Shown here: in pieces, positions 28,132 to 36,396 of the stretch | How positions within the stretch are numbered: the stretch's first letter is position 1 | Layout of the letters: each line of letters opens with the position of its first letter | Notes under the pieces: generated by a model | What the model saw: the letters and a program-made list of their open reading frames with translations, nothing else | What the model was told of the DNA's origin: nothing | Database searches by the model: none | Assembly: GCF_011604685.1 (NCBI RefSeq) | Contig: NZ_CP050063.1 | Location: forward strand, 8,473,001 to 8,537,000 | From: Spirosoma aureum | GTDB lineage: Bacteria; Bacteroidota; Bacteroidia; Cytophagales; Spirosomataceae | DNA length: 64,000 bases | Reading direction: 5' to 3' | Made by a program: the position numbers and the translations under genes

Positions 28132-28150
28132 GAAAGGCGCTTTCTTTTTT
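28132..28150 (+). terminator. Short terminator after the PAS kinase
   Basis: A 5-bp stem (GAAAG / CTTTC) with a 3-nt loop is followed directly by TTTTTT, 75 bases past the kinase stop. The stem is short, so this is moderate evidence. Confidence 0.45.
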
Positions 28151-28230
28151 ACCAAGGTTACCTGGCTGATTTTGTATAGGAATACCTACAACTTGCTAAG
28201 ATATGAGCCCTTACTCGTGCCTACCTCACC

Positions 28231-30639
28231 TTAGTTATTGCCTTCGCCCGCTTTCTTGTCGTCGTTACTGATCCGCTTTTTCTGGCGTTGACTACTGTTC
28301 ATTTTACCGAATTCATATTTCAGATTCAGGCGCCAGCCCCGCCGATACATAGCGACATCCTGCGTTTGTACGAAATTGGGCCCGACGAAATCGTTACGCC
28401 AGCTGATTGTTTCGCTGAACGGGTTGTCGTAGCCAAATCCAATCGTAGCTTTTTTCTTGAGGATTTCCTTTTGTAGCACTACGTTGTAGAAACCAAAGCC
28501 GCCGTAGGTGCCCTGCAAGTTAACCCGGGCTGAGTTATAAAAGCCAAACAGTTGGGCCTTATAACCCTTTCCAAAATCAATGCTCGAATTCAGATTGATC
28601 CGGTACATCCAGTCTGCATTACGTGTATTTAGTTCGGTGCTTTCCAGGATGTTGTAAAAAACGTTCAGCGAACCGTTGATTGACCATTGCTTCGTCAGTT
28701 TGGTATTAGCGCTCAGGTTTACGCCATAGGCCGAATTCTGCGCTACGTTCTGGAATATCTGTTTCAAAACGCCTTCATTATCGACCGTATTGATGCCTTC
28801 GATGGCGTTGTTTGTCTGACGCAGAAAGAATGAAGCATTCAGGCTCGTCTGTTTGATTGAGACGCTGTAGTTGGCTTCGATCGAGTGCGTTAATTCGGGT
28901 TTCAGATAGGGATTTCCACCGTATAGGTTTTTCGAATCTGACTGGTTAACGTACGGATTGAGGTAATAAAACTGCGGGCGTTGGATCCGCTGTGAATAGT
29001 TGATCCGAATTTTCTGCTCCTTCGGTAAACTCCGGGATAAGCTAATACTCGGAATGAAGTTACCGTAGTTATTCGAAAAAGGGGCTGTACCATTCAGAAA
29101 GTTTGCCTGAATAAAGGTGTGCTCATACCGCATACCCAGATTTAGGCCCCATTTCTTTTTTGATGTCCGGTTATAAACGGCATAGGCTGACGTTACCTGT
29201 TGCGCATAATCGAAAACGTTAGCCAGCGACGGGATATCTTTGAAATCCGTTGAGCCGTCAAGGGCACTGGCAATACGGTAATCACTTAATATTTGCCGAA
29301 AAATGGTTTTGGTACCCATTTCAAGCGTACTTACACTATCCAGTGGATTGGTAAAGTCGAGCTGTAGGGTGCCCTCTTTGTTGTTGCTGATGTTAAAGCT
29401 CTTTTCCCGATAATAAACCGAATTGCTCCGGTTCAATAAATTAGACCAGTAATCGCTGTCTTCGCCTTCAAACGAATAAAGCATCAGGAAGGTAAGTTCT
29501 TTTTTGGGCTTTTTAAACAACCGGGTATAGTCCAGATTAATGGTTGCTCCAGCCCAATCGTAGGTGCGACTCATATCTCGACGAAAATACTGGCTGACTA
29601 CGCTCTGACTAATTTCCTGAAAATTGATGTCGAAGCCGTTGGTGTTCGCACCATTGTAATAGTTTAATCCAGCGCCAAGTCGATTCAGAGAGTCGATATC
29701 CCAATCGATATTCAGAGTACCGTAGAAGTTTTTTCCATTACCGGTTATCCATTGGGTCTGGTTCTGATTGGTGACCGTATCTCCATTCGAAAATGACCGT
29801 AATAGCTGGATATACCGTTTGTTTTTCCAGTCGCTATAACCGCCATTGGCCGAGATCGATATACTTTTCATCCGATGGTTGAGCGTAGCATTCTGCCAGT
29901 TATTCCATTGACCGAAATTAGGGCTGATTGACCCGCTGGTTCCCTGTATTGAATTTTTCTTGGTGATGATGTTGATAATGCCGGCCGTACCTTCTGCGTC
30001 GTATTTTGCCGATGGTGATGTAATGACTTCAACCTGCTTGATAATATCGGCCGGAATTTGTTTGAGCGCATCCGAAATACTACGGGCGACAATACTAGAC
30101 GGTTTATTATTGATCAGCACCTTGATGTTGGAGCTGCCCCGAAGTTGCACATTGCCCTCAATATCAACGGCTATCGACGGAATTTTTTTCAGTACGTCAG
30201 TCGCATCGCCACCTTTGATGCTGATGTCTTTTTCGGCGTTGTACACCATTCGGTCCGATTTTTCCTCAAACAGAGCCTTTTGTTCAGTTATAGTTACCTC
30301 GGCTAATTTTTGAGCCGTCTGCGCCATTTTAATGACGCCAACTTCAATATCCTGCCCGTTCATAACGGTGACTTTCTCCACCGTTTTTGGCGAATAGCCT
30401 ACAAACGAAGCCTGAATGGAATAATCGCCCGTGGGAGCCTTTTGAAAGACAAACGCTCCTTTGGAATCGGTCGTAACGCCCTGAATAGGTTTTCCCTCTT
30501 TCAGAAGAGCTACCGTAGCAAATTCAACAGGTTTGTTGGCCACTGAATCAAGGAGCAAACCGGAAACTTTAGCATGTTGCGCCAATACAAAGCCGATACT
30601 CGACGCAAACGCGAGCAGAACGAGTAAAAAAGATTTCAT
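28231..30639 (-). CDS. TonB-dependent receptor, OMP_b-brl_3 type (paralogue of the one at 7263)
   Basis: An 802-residue outer-membrane receptor. Signal peptide about 1-20 (ending FVLAQ); carboxypeptidase-regulatory-like domain about 23-110 (KVSGLLLDSVANKPVEFATV, TGDYSIQASFVGYSPK); plug about 120-225 (VQLRGSSNIKVLINNKPSSI, IIKQVEVITSPSAKYDAEGT, GIINIITKKNS); barrel to the C-terminus, followed by a basic tail (RQKKRISNDDKK). The plug is nearly superimposable on that of the receptor at 7263-9833, but the barrel differs and there is no Gly/Pro tail extension. It converges with the PAS kinase. Ligand unknown. Confidence 0.9.
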   Translation of the reverse strand: MKSFLLVLLAFASSIGFVLAQHAKVSGLLLDSVANKPVEFATVALLKEGKPIQGVTTDSKGAFVFQKAPTGDYSIQASFVGYSPKTVEKVTVMNGQDIEVGVIKMAQTAQKLAEVTITEQKALFEEKSDRMVYNAEKDISIKGGDATDVLKKIPSIAVDIEGNVQLRGSSNIKVLINNKPSSIVARSISDALKQIPADIIKQVEVITSPSAKYDAEGTAGIINIITKKNSIQGTSGSISPNFGQWNNWQNATLNHRMKSISISANGGYSDWKNKRYIQLLRSFSNGDTVTNQNQTQWITGNGKNFYGTLNIDWDIDSLNRLGAGLNYYNGANTNGFDINFQEISQSVVSQYFRRDMSRTYDWAGATINLDYTRLFKKPKKELTFLMLYSFEGEDSDYWSNLLNRSNSVYYREKSFNISNNKEGTLQLDFTNPLDSVSTLEMGTKTIFRQILSDYRIASALDGSTDFKDIPSLANVFDYAQQVTSAYAVYNRTSKKKWGLNLGMRYEHTFIQANFLNGTAPFSNNYGNFIPSISLSRSLPKEQKIRINYSQRIQRPQFYYLNPYVNQSDSKNLYGGNPYLKPELTHSIEANYSVSIKQTSLNASFFLRQTNNAIEGINTVDNEGVLKQIFQNVAQNSAYGVNLSANTKLTKQWSINGSLNVFYNILESTELNTRNADWMYRINLNSSIDFGKGYKAQLFGFYNSARVNLQGTYGGFGFYNVVLQKEILKKKATIGFGYDNPFSETISWRNDFVGPNFVQTQDVAMYRRGWRLNLKYEFGKMNSSQRQKKRISNDDKKAGEGNN

Positions 30640-30993
30640 AGGGATTACCGATAAGCGTTACCGGATTCGAGGGGGTTTATGTCTTGGTTTTATAGTACGC
30701 TAATGACGTGGGTAGGTGAAAAACGTTGCACGTTTCTTTCTAAAAGATTAAAATTGACTTAAAACGAGCTGGAGAATCCAACAGGAAAGACGCCTGATTC
30801 TATCGACAAAAAGGTACAGCTCCGGTCGCCCTGCTCAATAGCTGGCCGTAAAAATCGTCACGATTATGCCTACTTCTAATGGAAAAAACGGCCGCCTGTC
30901 TATCTCATAAAGCACTCGTGTACGGCGATTCCGCAACTTCCCGAAGTGAAAGTTGGCTCATCGACCAGAAGGGAATCAACGCTCACCTGACTT
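30640..30993. other. Intergenic stretch left of a nuclease remnant
   Basis: No complete gene. Bases about 30900-30990 may be part of the same decayed nuclease, but no frame aligns convincingly. Confidence 0.35.
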
Positions 30994-31330
30994 TTTTTTC
31001 GAGATCCTTATGTACTTGATTTTTTAGGGTTAGAGAATAACTTCTCGGAACAAGACCTGGAAGATGCAATCCTATCAGAACTACAAAAATTTATCATCGA
31101 GTTTAGAAGCGACTTTGCCTTCATGACCAGGCAAAAATGCATAGGGATCGACGGGGTAGATCACCGAATTGATTTATTGTACTTTCATCAGAGTTGCAAA
31201 GGCTCGAAGCTATTGCCTTAAAGTCAGGTCTGTAAGCTTCCCCAAAAAGTGATCGGTTGAAAAATAGAGTCTTTCCTATAATGAGGTACTCCCGAAAAGC
31301 GTTCCGCTCAAAGATTGAGGATCGGACGTT
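30994..31330 (+). pseudogene. Broken DUF1016/YhcG-type PDDEXK nuclease
   Basis: The frame from 30994 reads FFRDPYVLDFLGLENNFSEQ, then DLEDAILSELQKFIIEFRSD and FAFMTRQKCIGIDGVDHRID before LLYFHQSCKG and a stop at 31219. This is the C-terminal nuclease half of the DUF1016 (YhcG) family, where the Asp of R-I-D-L-L is the PD and an E-x-K follows. Here a one-base shift separates the two: in the next frame RLEAIALKSG follows, with the catalytic Glu/Lys region. The N-terminal helical domain is absent. The gene is therefore truncated and frameshifted. YhcG-like nucleases occur in restriction and defence contexts. Confidence 0.7.
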
Positions 31331-31384
31331 CATTTATTCTTCTTTCGACGCCCATTCCGACCTAATCTGGCGTTAATCCGCTTA

Positions 31385-31723
31385 GTGAACTGTGGGGTAG
31401 GTAGGCTAGTGCCAGCCGTCAATGTCAAGGAAGATACGGATGGCTACCAGATCGATGTAGCCGCCCCCGGCCTGAAAAAAGAGCACTTCAAGCTCAGTTT
31501 ACACAATGGTAAGCTGACGGTATCGACCCAGCAGCAAGAGAAAACTGAGCCGGGTCAATACACCAAACGCGAGTTTAGCTACCATGCCTTCTCGCGCTCG
31601 TTCTGGTTACCTGACTCTTTCGATAAAGAGCAGATCCAGGCTCGGTATGAGGATGGTATTCTGCACATTGTACTGCCTAAAAAGGAAGAAGCTAAGCCAA
31701 AGACACCAACTCAGATCAACTAA
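31385..31723 (+). CDS. Hsp20/alpha-crystallin small heat-shock protein, N-terminus atypical or lost
   Basis: The alpha-crystallin domain is complete: LVPAVNVKEDTDGYQIDVAA, PGLKKEHFKLSLHNGKLTVS, REFSYHAFSRSFWLP and YEDGILHIVLPKKEE. The usual 30-40 residue N-terminal arm that drives oligomer assembly is missing. The only start is a GTG at 31385, and the frame is open back to a stop at 31316-31318 with no ATG. A nuclease remnant ends just upstream, so a deletion may have removed the true 5' end. It may still fold as a holdase domain, or it may be a pseudogene. A strong terminator follows. Confidence 0.7.
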   Translation: MNCGVGRLVPAVNVKEDTDGYQIDVAAPGLKKEHFKLSLHNGKLTVSTQQQEKTEPGQYTKREFSYHAFSRSFWLPDSFDKEQIQARYEDGILHIVLPKKEEAKPKTPTQIN

Positions 31724-31740
31724 TGCGGGGCAACTCATAC

Positions 31741-31779
31741 AAAAAAGGGTGGTGACAAACGATGCCACCACCCTTTTTT
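31741..31779. terminator. Bidirectional rho-independent terminator
   Basis: A perfect 14-bp stem (AAAAAAGGGTGGTG at 31741-31754, complement at 31766-31779) with an 11-nt loop lies between the convergent Hsp20 and GH43 genes and carries A6 and T6 flanks, so it can stop both. Confidence 0.9.
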
Positions 31780-31887
31780 GTACCTAGATGAATAAGACTT
31801 TTAGAAGGGGATTACTCTATGATTGATTTAGATTCAAGAAAATGCCAGACAACCGTCATAAATAAAATATTCTCAATAAAAGGCTCC

Positions 31888-32871
31888 TTACTTTTCGGCC
31901 ATTACTGGTACAATTACCTCCTTCCCTTTTACACTAAACGTATAAACACCGGCTTTTTCATCCCATTGTTTAACCACAGGCACTAGGCGTGTCCGGCGGG
32001 GACTTACTTGATCGGATGAGTTGTGAATGTGGTATACATAATACAATTGCTTATCTACCCCTTCAAACAGGTCACCATGTCCCGACCCATTTTCGCCAAC
32101 TATAGAACGATGAACGATAGGGTTATTTTTATATTTTATCCAAGGCCCGTAGGGCGAATCGGCCACGGCATAGCCAATTGCATAATCGATGTTCTGGAAA
32201 TGGTTGGCCGAATAAAACAGATAATATTTATGGTTCAATTTTATAACGGTAGGGCCCTCCATAATGGGTGCTGATTTATAATTAGGCGTTGCCTCCCAGG
32301 GTTCTGTCTGGTCAAAACATCGTTTCAGGGTTTCGGGTTTTATCTTGCCGGTTTTCAGGTCAAACTCGGCTACATACAGGTAATTGCCTTTATTAAAACG
32401 TACACAGTAGAGGTAATATGTACCATCGGTATCCTTGAAAATATAGGAATCGATATTTTTCTCAGACCCATCAATTGGTCCAACTTCTTTTTGCCTGTAG
32501 GGGCCCAATAACGATTTTGACTCAGCTAATACGGTTTGTTCATCGGCCGTATAGGTAAGATAATAAGTGCCTTTATCTTTGAAAATTTGTGGTGCCCAGA
32601 AGCCCTTGGTGCCGAAGGTGTGATCACCTTTGGTAAGGATCATACCCAGCGAATCTGTTGAGTTCGCAGGCACTGCCCATGTTTTGAGGTCCTTTGATTC
32701 TAAAAAGGCAAATCCCGGCGGCCCACTGCTCCCACCTTTTGAGCCGGTAAGGTAATACTTGCCTCCCTCAACATATATGGTTACATCGGCAAAAAAAATC
32801 TCTCGCGTTGCCTGGGCTGATGCCTGCAGTACGGAGAAGAAGAGGATAAGATAAATTAGGATTGATTTCAT
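31888..32871 (-). CDS. Glycoside hydrolase family 43 (arabinosidase/xylosidase type)
   Basis: A 327-residue secreted enzyme with signal peptide about 1-20 (ending ASAQ). The five-bladed propeller of GH43 is visible with its catalytic triad: general base Asp 29 (FFADVTIY), pKa-modulating Asp 141 (NIDSYIF) and general acid Glu 205 (IMEGPTVI). Other typical blocks are WAPQIFKDKGTYYLTYT, YYLFYSANHF and GSGHGDLFE near the end. GH43 enzymes release arabinose or xylose from hemicellulose or pectin side chains; the exact substrate cannot be told. It is monocistronic, not inside either glycan operon. Confidence 0.9.
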   Translation of the reverse strand: MKSILIYLILFFSVLQASAQATREIFFADVTIYVEGGKYYLTGSKGGSSGPPGFAFLESKDLKTWAVPANSTDSLGMILTKGDHTFGTKGFWAPQIFKDKGTYYLTYTADEQTVLAESKSLLGPYRQKEVGPIDGSEKNIDSYIFKDTDGTYYLYCVRFNKGNYLYVAEFDLKTGKIKPETLKRCFDQTEPWEATPNYKSAPIMEGPTVIKLNHKYYLFYSANHFQNIDYAIGYAVADSPYGPWIKYKNNPIVHRSIVGENGSGHGDLFEGVDKQLYYVYHIHNSSDQVSPRRTRLVPVVKQWDEKAGVYTFSVKGKEVIVPVMAEK

Positions 32872-33505
32872 TTTTTCGGGTTATACTTAATTATTTTTTC
32901 GGTTAAACTCAGGTGTACATTCTCTATCTGGCAACGTCTACTAACTATTTTCTTGCCGTGGAGGCCAAAAGTTGTGTTGCTACTCTGAGGAAAAGTATCC
33001 ATGAATCTGTTTATTCTTGTCGAGTAGCTACTTCAAATAAATCAAATCAGCTTACTGGTTTATGCGAATCATAGTAGTAGCAAACGTACTGAAATCATGA
33101 AAACAGTAATAAACGTTACGCCCAGAGTCTCATTTAAGTCTTGAAGTAACCTCTGGTTTACATTCTCTGCAAACGCTCCTGTCTAAGACGTTAGAACCTT
33201 CATTCATCTGCTCCAAGGAATGGGCATTTTATGAAATAGTATTTGCCTGAAGTTTCGTACTTTAATATGCAACAACTTGTAAGTCAGATCCTGAATTACA
33301 GCGAAATTTCTTCCATAATGCTCCCGCACTGGAGATTTGGCTGCCACAGACTATCTGTTCCGCTGCCAATTGACCGCGTCACGGTCGCTAGCCTCGTGCG
33401 GTTCCCCGCACGGTGCCCACCTCTTTATCCTATTGGAAATGAAGGTAACTGGCTGCAGGGTCGCCGACGGTCAGCCGCTGCTGTGCGATGAAAAGAAAAA
33501 TAAAG
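32872..33505. other. Intergenic stretch, possibly IS-derived at its right end
   Basis: No supported gene. Two overlapping short plus-strand frames (33243-33491 and 33337-33543) lie in a GC-richer patch but match nothing I recognise. TACATTCTCT occurs twice (32916 and 33159) without further context. Confidence 0.35.
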
Positions 33506-33577
33506 TGGTCAATCTATGCCGAAATCACCTGATCAACCGCTAGCGGAATCAGGTGGTCAGTTAGTTCGAAATCACCA
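33506..33577. repeat. Three tandem 24-bp degenerate repeats
   Basis: Units at 33506-33529, 33530-33553 and 33554-33577 share TGrTCA at the start and a CGrAATCA-like block near the end, with exact 24-bp spacing. Multiple spaced terminal repeats of this kind are typical of IS21-family ends, so this may be the end of a lost IS21-like element; this is inference. Confidence 0.5.
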
Positions 33578-33687
33578 CCAGTACCTTATCAAGGCAAAAC
33601 TACCCAATCCGTTTAACACCTACCTTCAGTATTTGATCTAAATTAGAGCGTTATTTCTGGATTACTATTTATAATCTGATACATTCG

Positions 33688-33695
33688 TACTTTTG
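33688..33695 (+). promoter_or_regulatory. Candidate -7 element TACTTTTG of the stressosome operon
   Basis: An exact TAnnTTTG match 20 bases upstream of the rsbR ATG. At 17 bases further up stands TTT in place of the usual TTG -33 element. Confidence 0.45.
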
Positions 33696-33715
33696 ATCCT
33701 TTCAATTAATTCCCA

Positions 33716-34582
33716 ATGGCCAGTAGTATTCCCCAGCTTCTCAAAGCTAATAAAGAACGCCTTCTCGATTTATGGGTTCAAAAGCAAGTAAGCTCGGATG
33801 TACTTCGAGATGATTTGATATCCAATGAGGAGCTACGCTCCCAATCCGAAGAGTTAGTGAAAGCCTTAAGTAAGGCGCTTACTGAAGAAACTATCAGCCA
33901 GCCAGATTCGATGGCTTTTGATGAAGTATTCGAAATTTTGTCGGGTATTTCGATCGCACGAGCTCAACAAGGGTTTTCTGCCAGTGAAACCGGCTTATAT
34001 ATCTTTAGTCTGAAAGACGCCATCATGGACTTACTTCAGCAGGAATTAAGCCAGGATCCGACGCAACTCTTTACGGCTAGTCAACAAATCAACCGATTGC
34101 TGGATCGATTTGGAGTCGTTACGTTTGAAACGTATATAAAAGGGCGCGAAGAAGTTATTTTGCGTCAGACGGATGAAATAAGTGATATCTCAACTCCCGT
34201 TATCCAAATTTGGGAAGGCGTTTTGGCGCTGCCGATCATTGGCACCCTGGACAGCTCACGGACGCAAGTTGTGATGGAAAACCTGCTCCAGAAAATCGTT
34301 GATACGGGTAGCAGCATTGCTATTCTGGATATTTCCGGCGTACCAGCGGTGGACTCACTGGTCGCACAGCATTTAATTAAAACGGTTAGTGCAACTCGGC
34401 TGATGGGGGCAGAATGCATTATTAGTGGTATCCGCCCTGAAATTGCCCAAACCGTGGTCCATCTGGGCATCGATCTGTCGAATATCGTTACCAAGGCTTC
34501 CCTGGCTAGCGCCCTCAAACATGCCTTCAGTATGAACAAGCTGATTGTCAAGCGACTGGAGTCGGACAAAAAGGCTTTTTAA
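33716..34582 (+). CDS. rsbR: RsbR-type stressosome scaffold/sensor (STAS)
   Basis: A 288-residue protein. The N-terminal helical sensor domain (about 1-150, IPQLLKANKERLLDLWVQKQ) is of the RsbRD-like type, not the haem-free globin fold. A linker leads to a C-terminal STAS domain (about 165-275, PVIQIWEGVLALPIIGTLDS, ILDISGVPAVDSLVAQHLIK). Ser 214 sits where RsbR proteins carry the second phosphorylated Thr; Ser 180/181 is near the first. It would form the mixed stressosome shell with RsbS and, when phosphorylated by RsbT, help release RsbT. First gene of a five-gene operon. Confidence 0.9.
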   Translation: MASSIPQLLKANKERLLDLWVQKQVSSDVLRDDLISNEELRSQSEELVKALSKALTEETISQPDSMAFDEVFEILSGISIARAQQGFSASETGLYIFSLKDAIMDLLQQELSQDPTQLFTASQQINRLLDRFGVVTFETYIKGREEVILRQTDEISDISTPVIQIWEGVLALPIIGTLDSSRTQVVMENLLQKIVDTGSSIAILDISGVPAVDSLVAQHLIKTVSATRLMGAECIISGIRPEIAQTVVHLGIDLSNIVTKASLASALKHAFSMNKLIVKRLESDKKAF

Positions 34583-34594
34583 TGCAGCTTGGAC

Positions 34595-34993
34595 ATGGAT
34601 AAAATCCCCATCCTTCGAATGGGATCGTTTTTACTGGTCACCATTCAAGTCGATCTCTATGACCGATTGGCCTTAAATCTGGAAAATGATCTGGTCCAGA
34701 TGGTCTACCAAACCGGAGCCCGTGGTGTACTCATCGATATTTCAGCGGTTTCTATCGTCGATTCATTTATGGGCCGCATTTTGGGCAACATTGCCAGCAT
34801 GACCCGGGTGCTGGACGCCGAAACCGTCGTAGTCGGTATGCAGCCAGCTGTAGCTATTACGCTGATTGAACTAGGCTTATCCCTAAAGGGAGTCCACACC
34901 GCTCTGGATGTTGAACGCGGAATGGCCTTGCTACAAACACAGTATGGCCTGCACACTCAATCAGCCGACGACGATGTGGATGAGCTTGAGTAG
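34595..34993 (+). CDS. rsbS: RsbS-type stressosome core protein (STAS)
   Basis: A 132-residue single STAS domain, slightly longer than Bacillus RsbS because of an acidic tail. The start is taken at the ATG 34595 (MDKIPILRMG); a TTG two codons upstream is less likely. The opening IPILRMGSFLLVTIQVDLYD and the block VLIDISAVSIVDSFMGRIL match RsbS, with Ser 57 at the site phosphorylated by RsbT. It sequesters RsbT until phosphorylated. Twelve bases separate it from rsbR. Confidence 0.92.
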   Translation: MDKIPILRMGSFLLVTIQVDLYDRLALNLENDLVQMVYQTGARGVLIDISAVSIVDSFMGRILGNIASMTRVLDAETVVVGMQPAVAITLIELGLSLKGVHTALDVERGMALLQTQYGLHTQSADDDVDELE

Positions 34994-35000
34994 GGACAAG

Positions 35001-35387
35001 ATGACCATTACTCGGGAGCAGGACATGGTTCCCTTTCGAAATCGGGTCAAAGAAGCGGCTGTCAAGATTGGCATGGGCCTGGTTAATCAAACCAAACTCA
35101 TCACGGCCGCCAGTGAACTGTTTCGGAATATGATTCGCTACGCGGGTAAAGGTGAGGTGCTGATTGAAGTGATTAGTAAGGGGCGCGAAAGCGGTATCCG
35201 GCTCACCTTTTCCGATCAGGGACCGGGTATCGCTGACATAGCCTTAGCCATGCAGGACGGTTACTCTACGGGTAAAAGCCTAGGACTGGGTTTACCCGGC
35301 ACCAAACGCCTGGTGAATGAATTTACTCTTCAAAGTACGCTTGGTCAGGGCACAACAATCACTATTGTCAAATGGAAGAATGGATAA
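35001..35387 (+). CDS. rsbT: RsbT-type switch kinase
   Basis: A 128-residue GHKL-fold serine kinase. The N box (AASELFRNMIRYAG), G1 box (FSDQGPGIADI) and G2 box (GLGLPGTKRLV) are intact. It phosphorylates RsbS and RsbR, then leaves the stressosome to act on a downstream partner. The start at ATG 35001 is chosen seven bases after rsbS; an ATG at 34980 inside rsbS would also work. It overlaps the following gene by eight bases. Confidence 0.9.
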   Translation: MTITREQDMVPFRNRVKEAAVKIGMGLVNQTKLITAASELFRNMIRYAGKGEVLIEVISKGRESGIRLTFSDQGPGIADIALAMQDGYSTGKSLGLGLPGTKRLVNEFTLQSTLGQGTTITIVKWKNG

Positions 35388-36390
35388 CACGCCCCACGTA
35401 CGATTTCAGGCTCGGGATCGGAGTTACCTTGCCCTGATCAAAAAAGGAGTCAGTCGCATGGCTGGTGAGATCGGTTTTCACACCCAACGATTGCATGAAA
35501 TTGACCTGATTGTCGCCGAGATGGTGTCCAATCTAATTAAACATGCCGGGGGAGGTGATCTACTGGTTCGCCCCTTCCGCACGTCCGCAAATGCGGGTCT
35601 TGAACTAATTAGCATCGACAGCGGACCCGGTATGGCCGATCCGGCCAGGATGATGCAGGACGGGGTGTCCACCACAGGTACTCTAGGCAATGGGTTGGGG
35701 GCGATTCATCGGTTAGCTGATCAAGCCCAGCTCTATTCCCTGAGAGGCTGGGGCACCATTCTGTTGGCGCGCATTTTTACACACCCTCAAATAGCCGCGG
35801 CACCTGGTTTTGAGTTTCGCTCGCTGCTAGTACCCATGCCAGGCGAAGAGGTCTGTGGCGATGGCTTTTACGTCAAAAGAACGACTGATCACCTTAAACT
35901 TTTTCTGGGAGATGGGCTAGGCCACGGTCCAGAGGCTCACCGAGCTGTGCAGGAGGCTATCAAGGCCTTTCGGCTTTGCGCTGATCATCGCCCAGTTGAT
36001 ATTATTCGGCATATGCACCGGGCGGTCAACAAAACCCGGGGATTGGTGGGATCCGTTGTTGTTTATGATGTCACCAGCCGCCAGTGGAACTGGTGTGGGG
36101 TGGGGAATATAGCGTCTCGAATTCTTCATTTGTCGGTTACCAAGAATCTAATGCCTTATAATGGGATTATTGGGTTAAACTTACCGGCCACCATGCATGA
36201 TCATGTCTTACCGCTTGAACGGGGCCAACTGCTCGTGATGTGTTCCGATGGACTGCAATCCCGCTGGGATCATGCTAAATATCCGCTGATTCACCGGTAT
36301 GACCTCGCTATTCTAGCCGCTGCGTTATACAAGGATTATGCCCGCCAAACCGATGACACATCGGTCTTTATTGGTCGTTTCGTTAACTAA
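35380..36390 (+). CDS. RsbT-like ATPase fused to a SpoIIE/RsbX-type PP2C phosphatase
   Basis: A 336-residue fusion starting at ATG 35380, inside rsbT. Residues about 1-130 are a second RsbT-like GHKL domain (EMVSNLIKHAGGGDLLVRPF, DSGPGMADP, TGTLGNGLGAIHRLAD). Residues about 140-336 are a PP2C/SpoIIE-type phosphatase like RsbX (EEVCGDGFYVKRTTD, LFLGDGLGHGPEA with metal-binding Asp, LLVMCSDGL, QTDDTSVFIGRF). RsbX resets the stressosome by dephosphorylating RsbS/RsbR; the extra ATPase could target it to the complex. This fusion recurs in non-Bacillus stressosome operons. Confidence 0.88.
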   Translation: MDNTPHVRFQARDRSYLALIKKGVSRMAGEIGFHTQRLHEIDLIVAEMVSNLIKHAGGGDLLVRPFRTSANAGLELISIDSGPGMADPARMMQDGVSTTGTLGNGLGAIHRLADQAQLYSLRGWGTILLARIFTHPQIAAAPGFEFRSLLVPMPGEEVCGDGFYVKRTTDHLKLFLGDGLGHGPEAHRAVQEAIKAFRLCADHRPVDIIRHMHRAVNKTRGLVGSVVVYDVTSRQWNWCGVGNIASRILHLSVTKNLMPYNGIIGLNLPATMHDHVLPLERGQLLVMCSDGLQSRWDHAKYPLIHRYDLAILAAALYKDYARQTDDTSVFIGRFVN

Positions 36391-36396
36391 GTTTTT

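Noticed and set aside
32916..33168. Two copies of TACATTCTCT as a direct-repeat site
   Set aside because: Ten bases at 243-bp distance with differing flanks; weak and without context.
33243..33543. Two overlapping plus-strand frames as genes
   Set aside because: No family, no plausible start context, and the end runs into the 24-bp repeats; not supportable.
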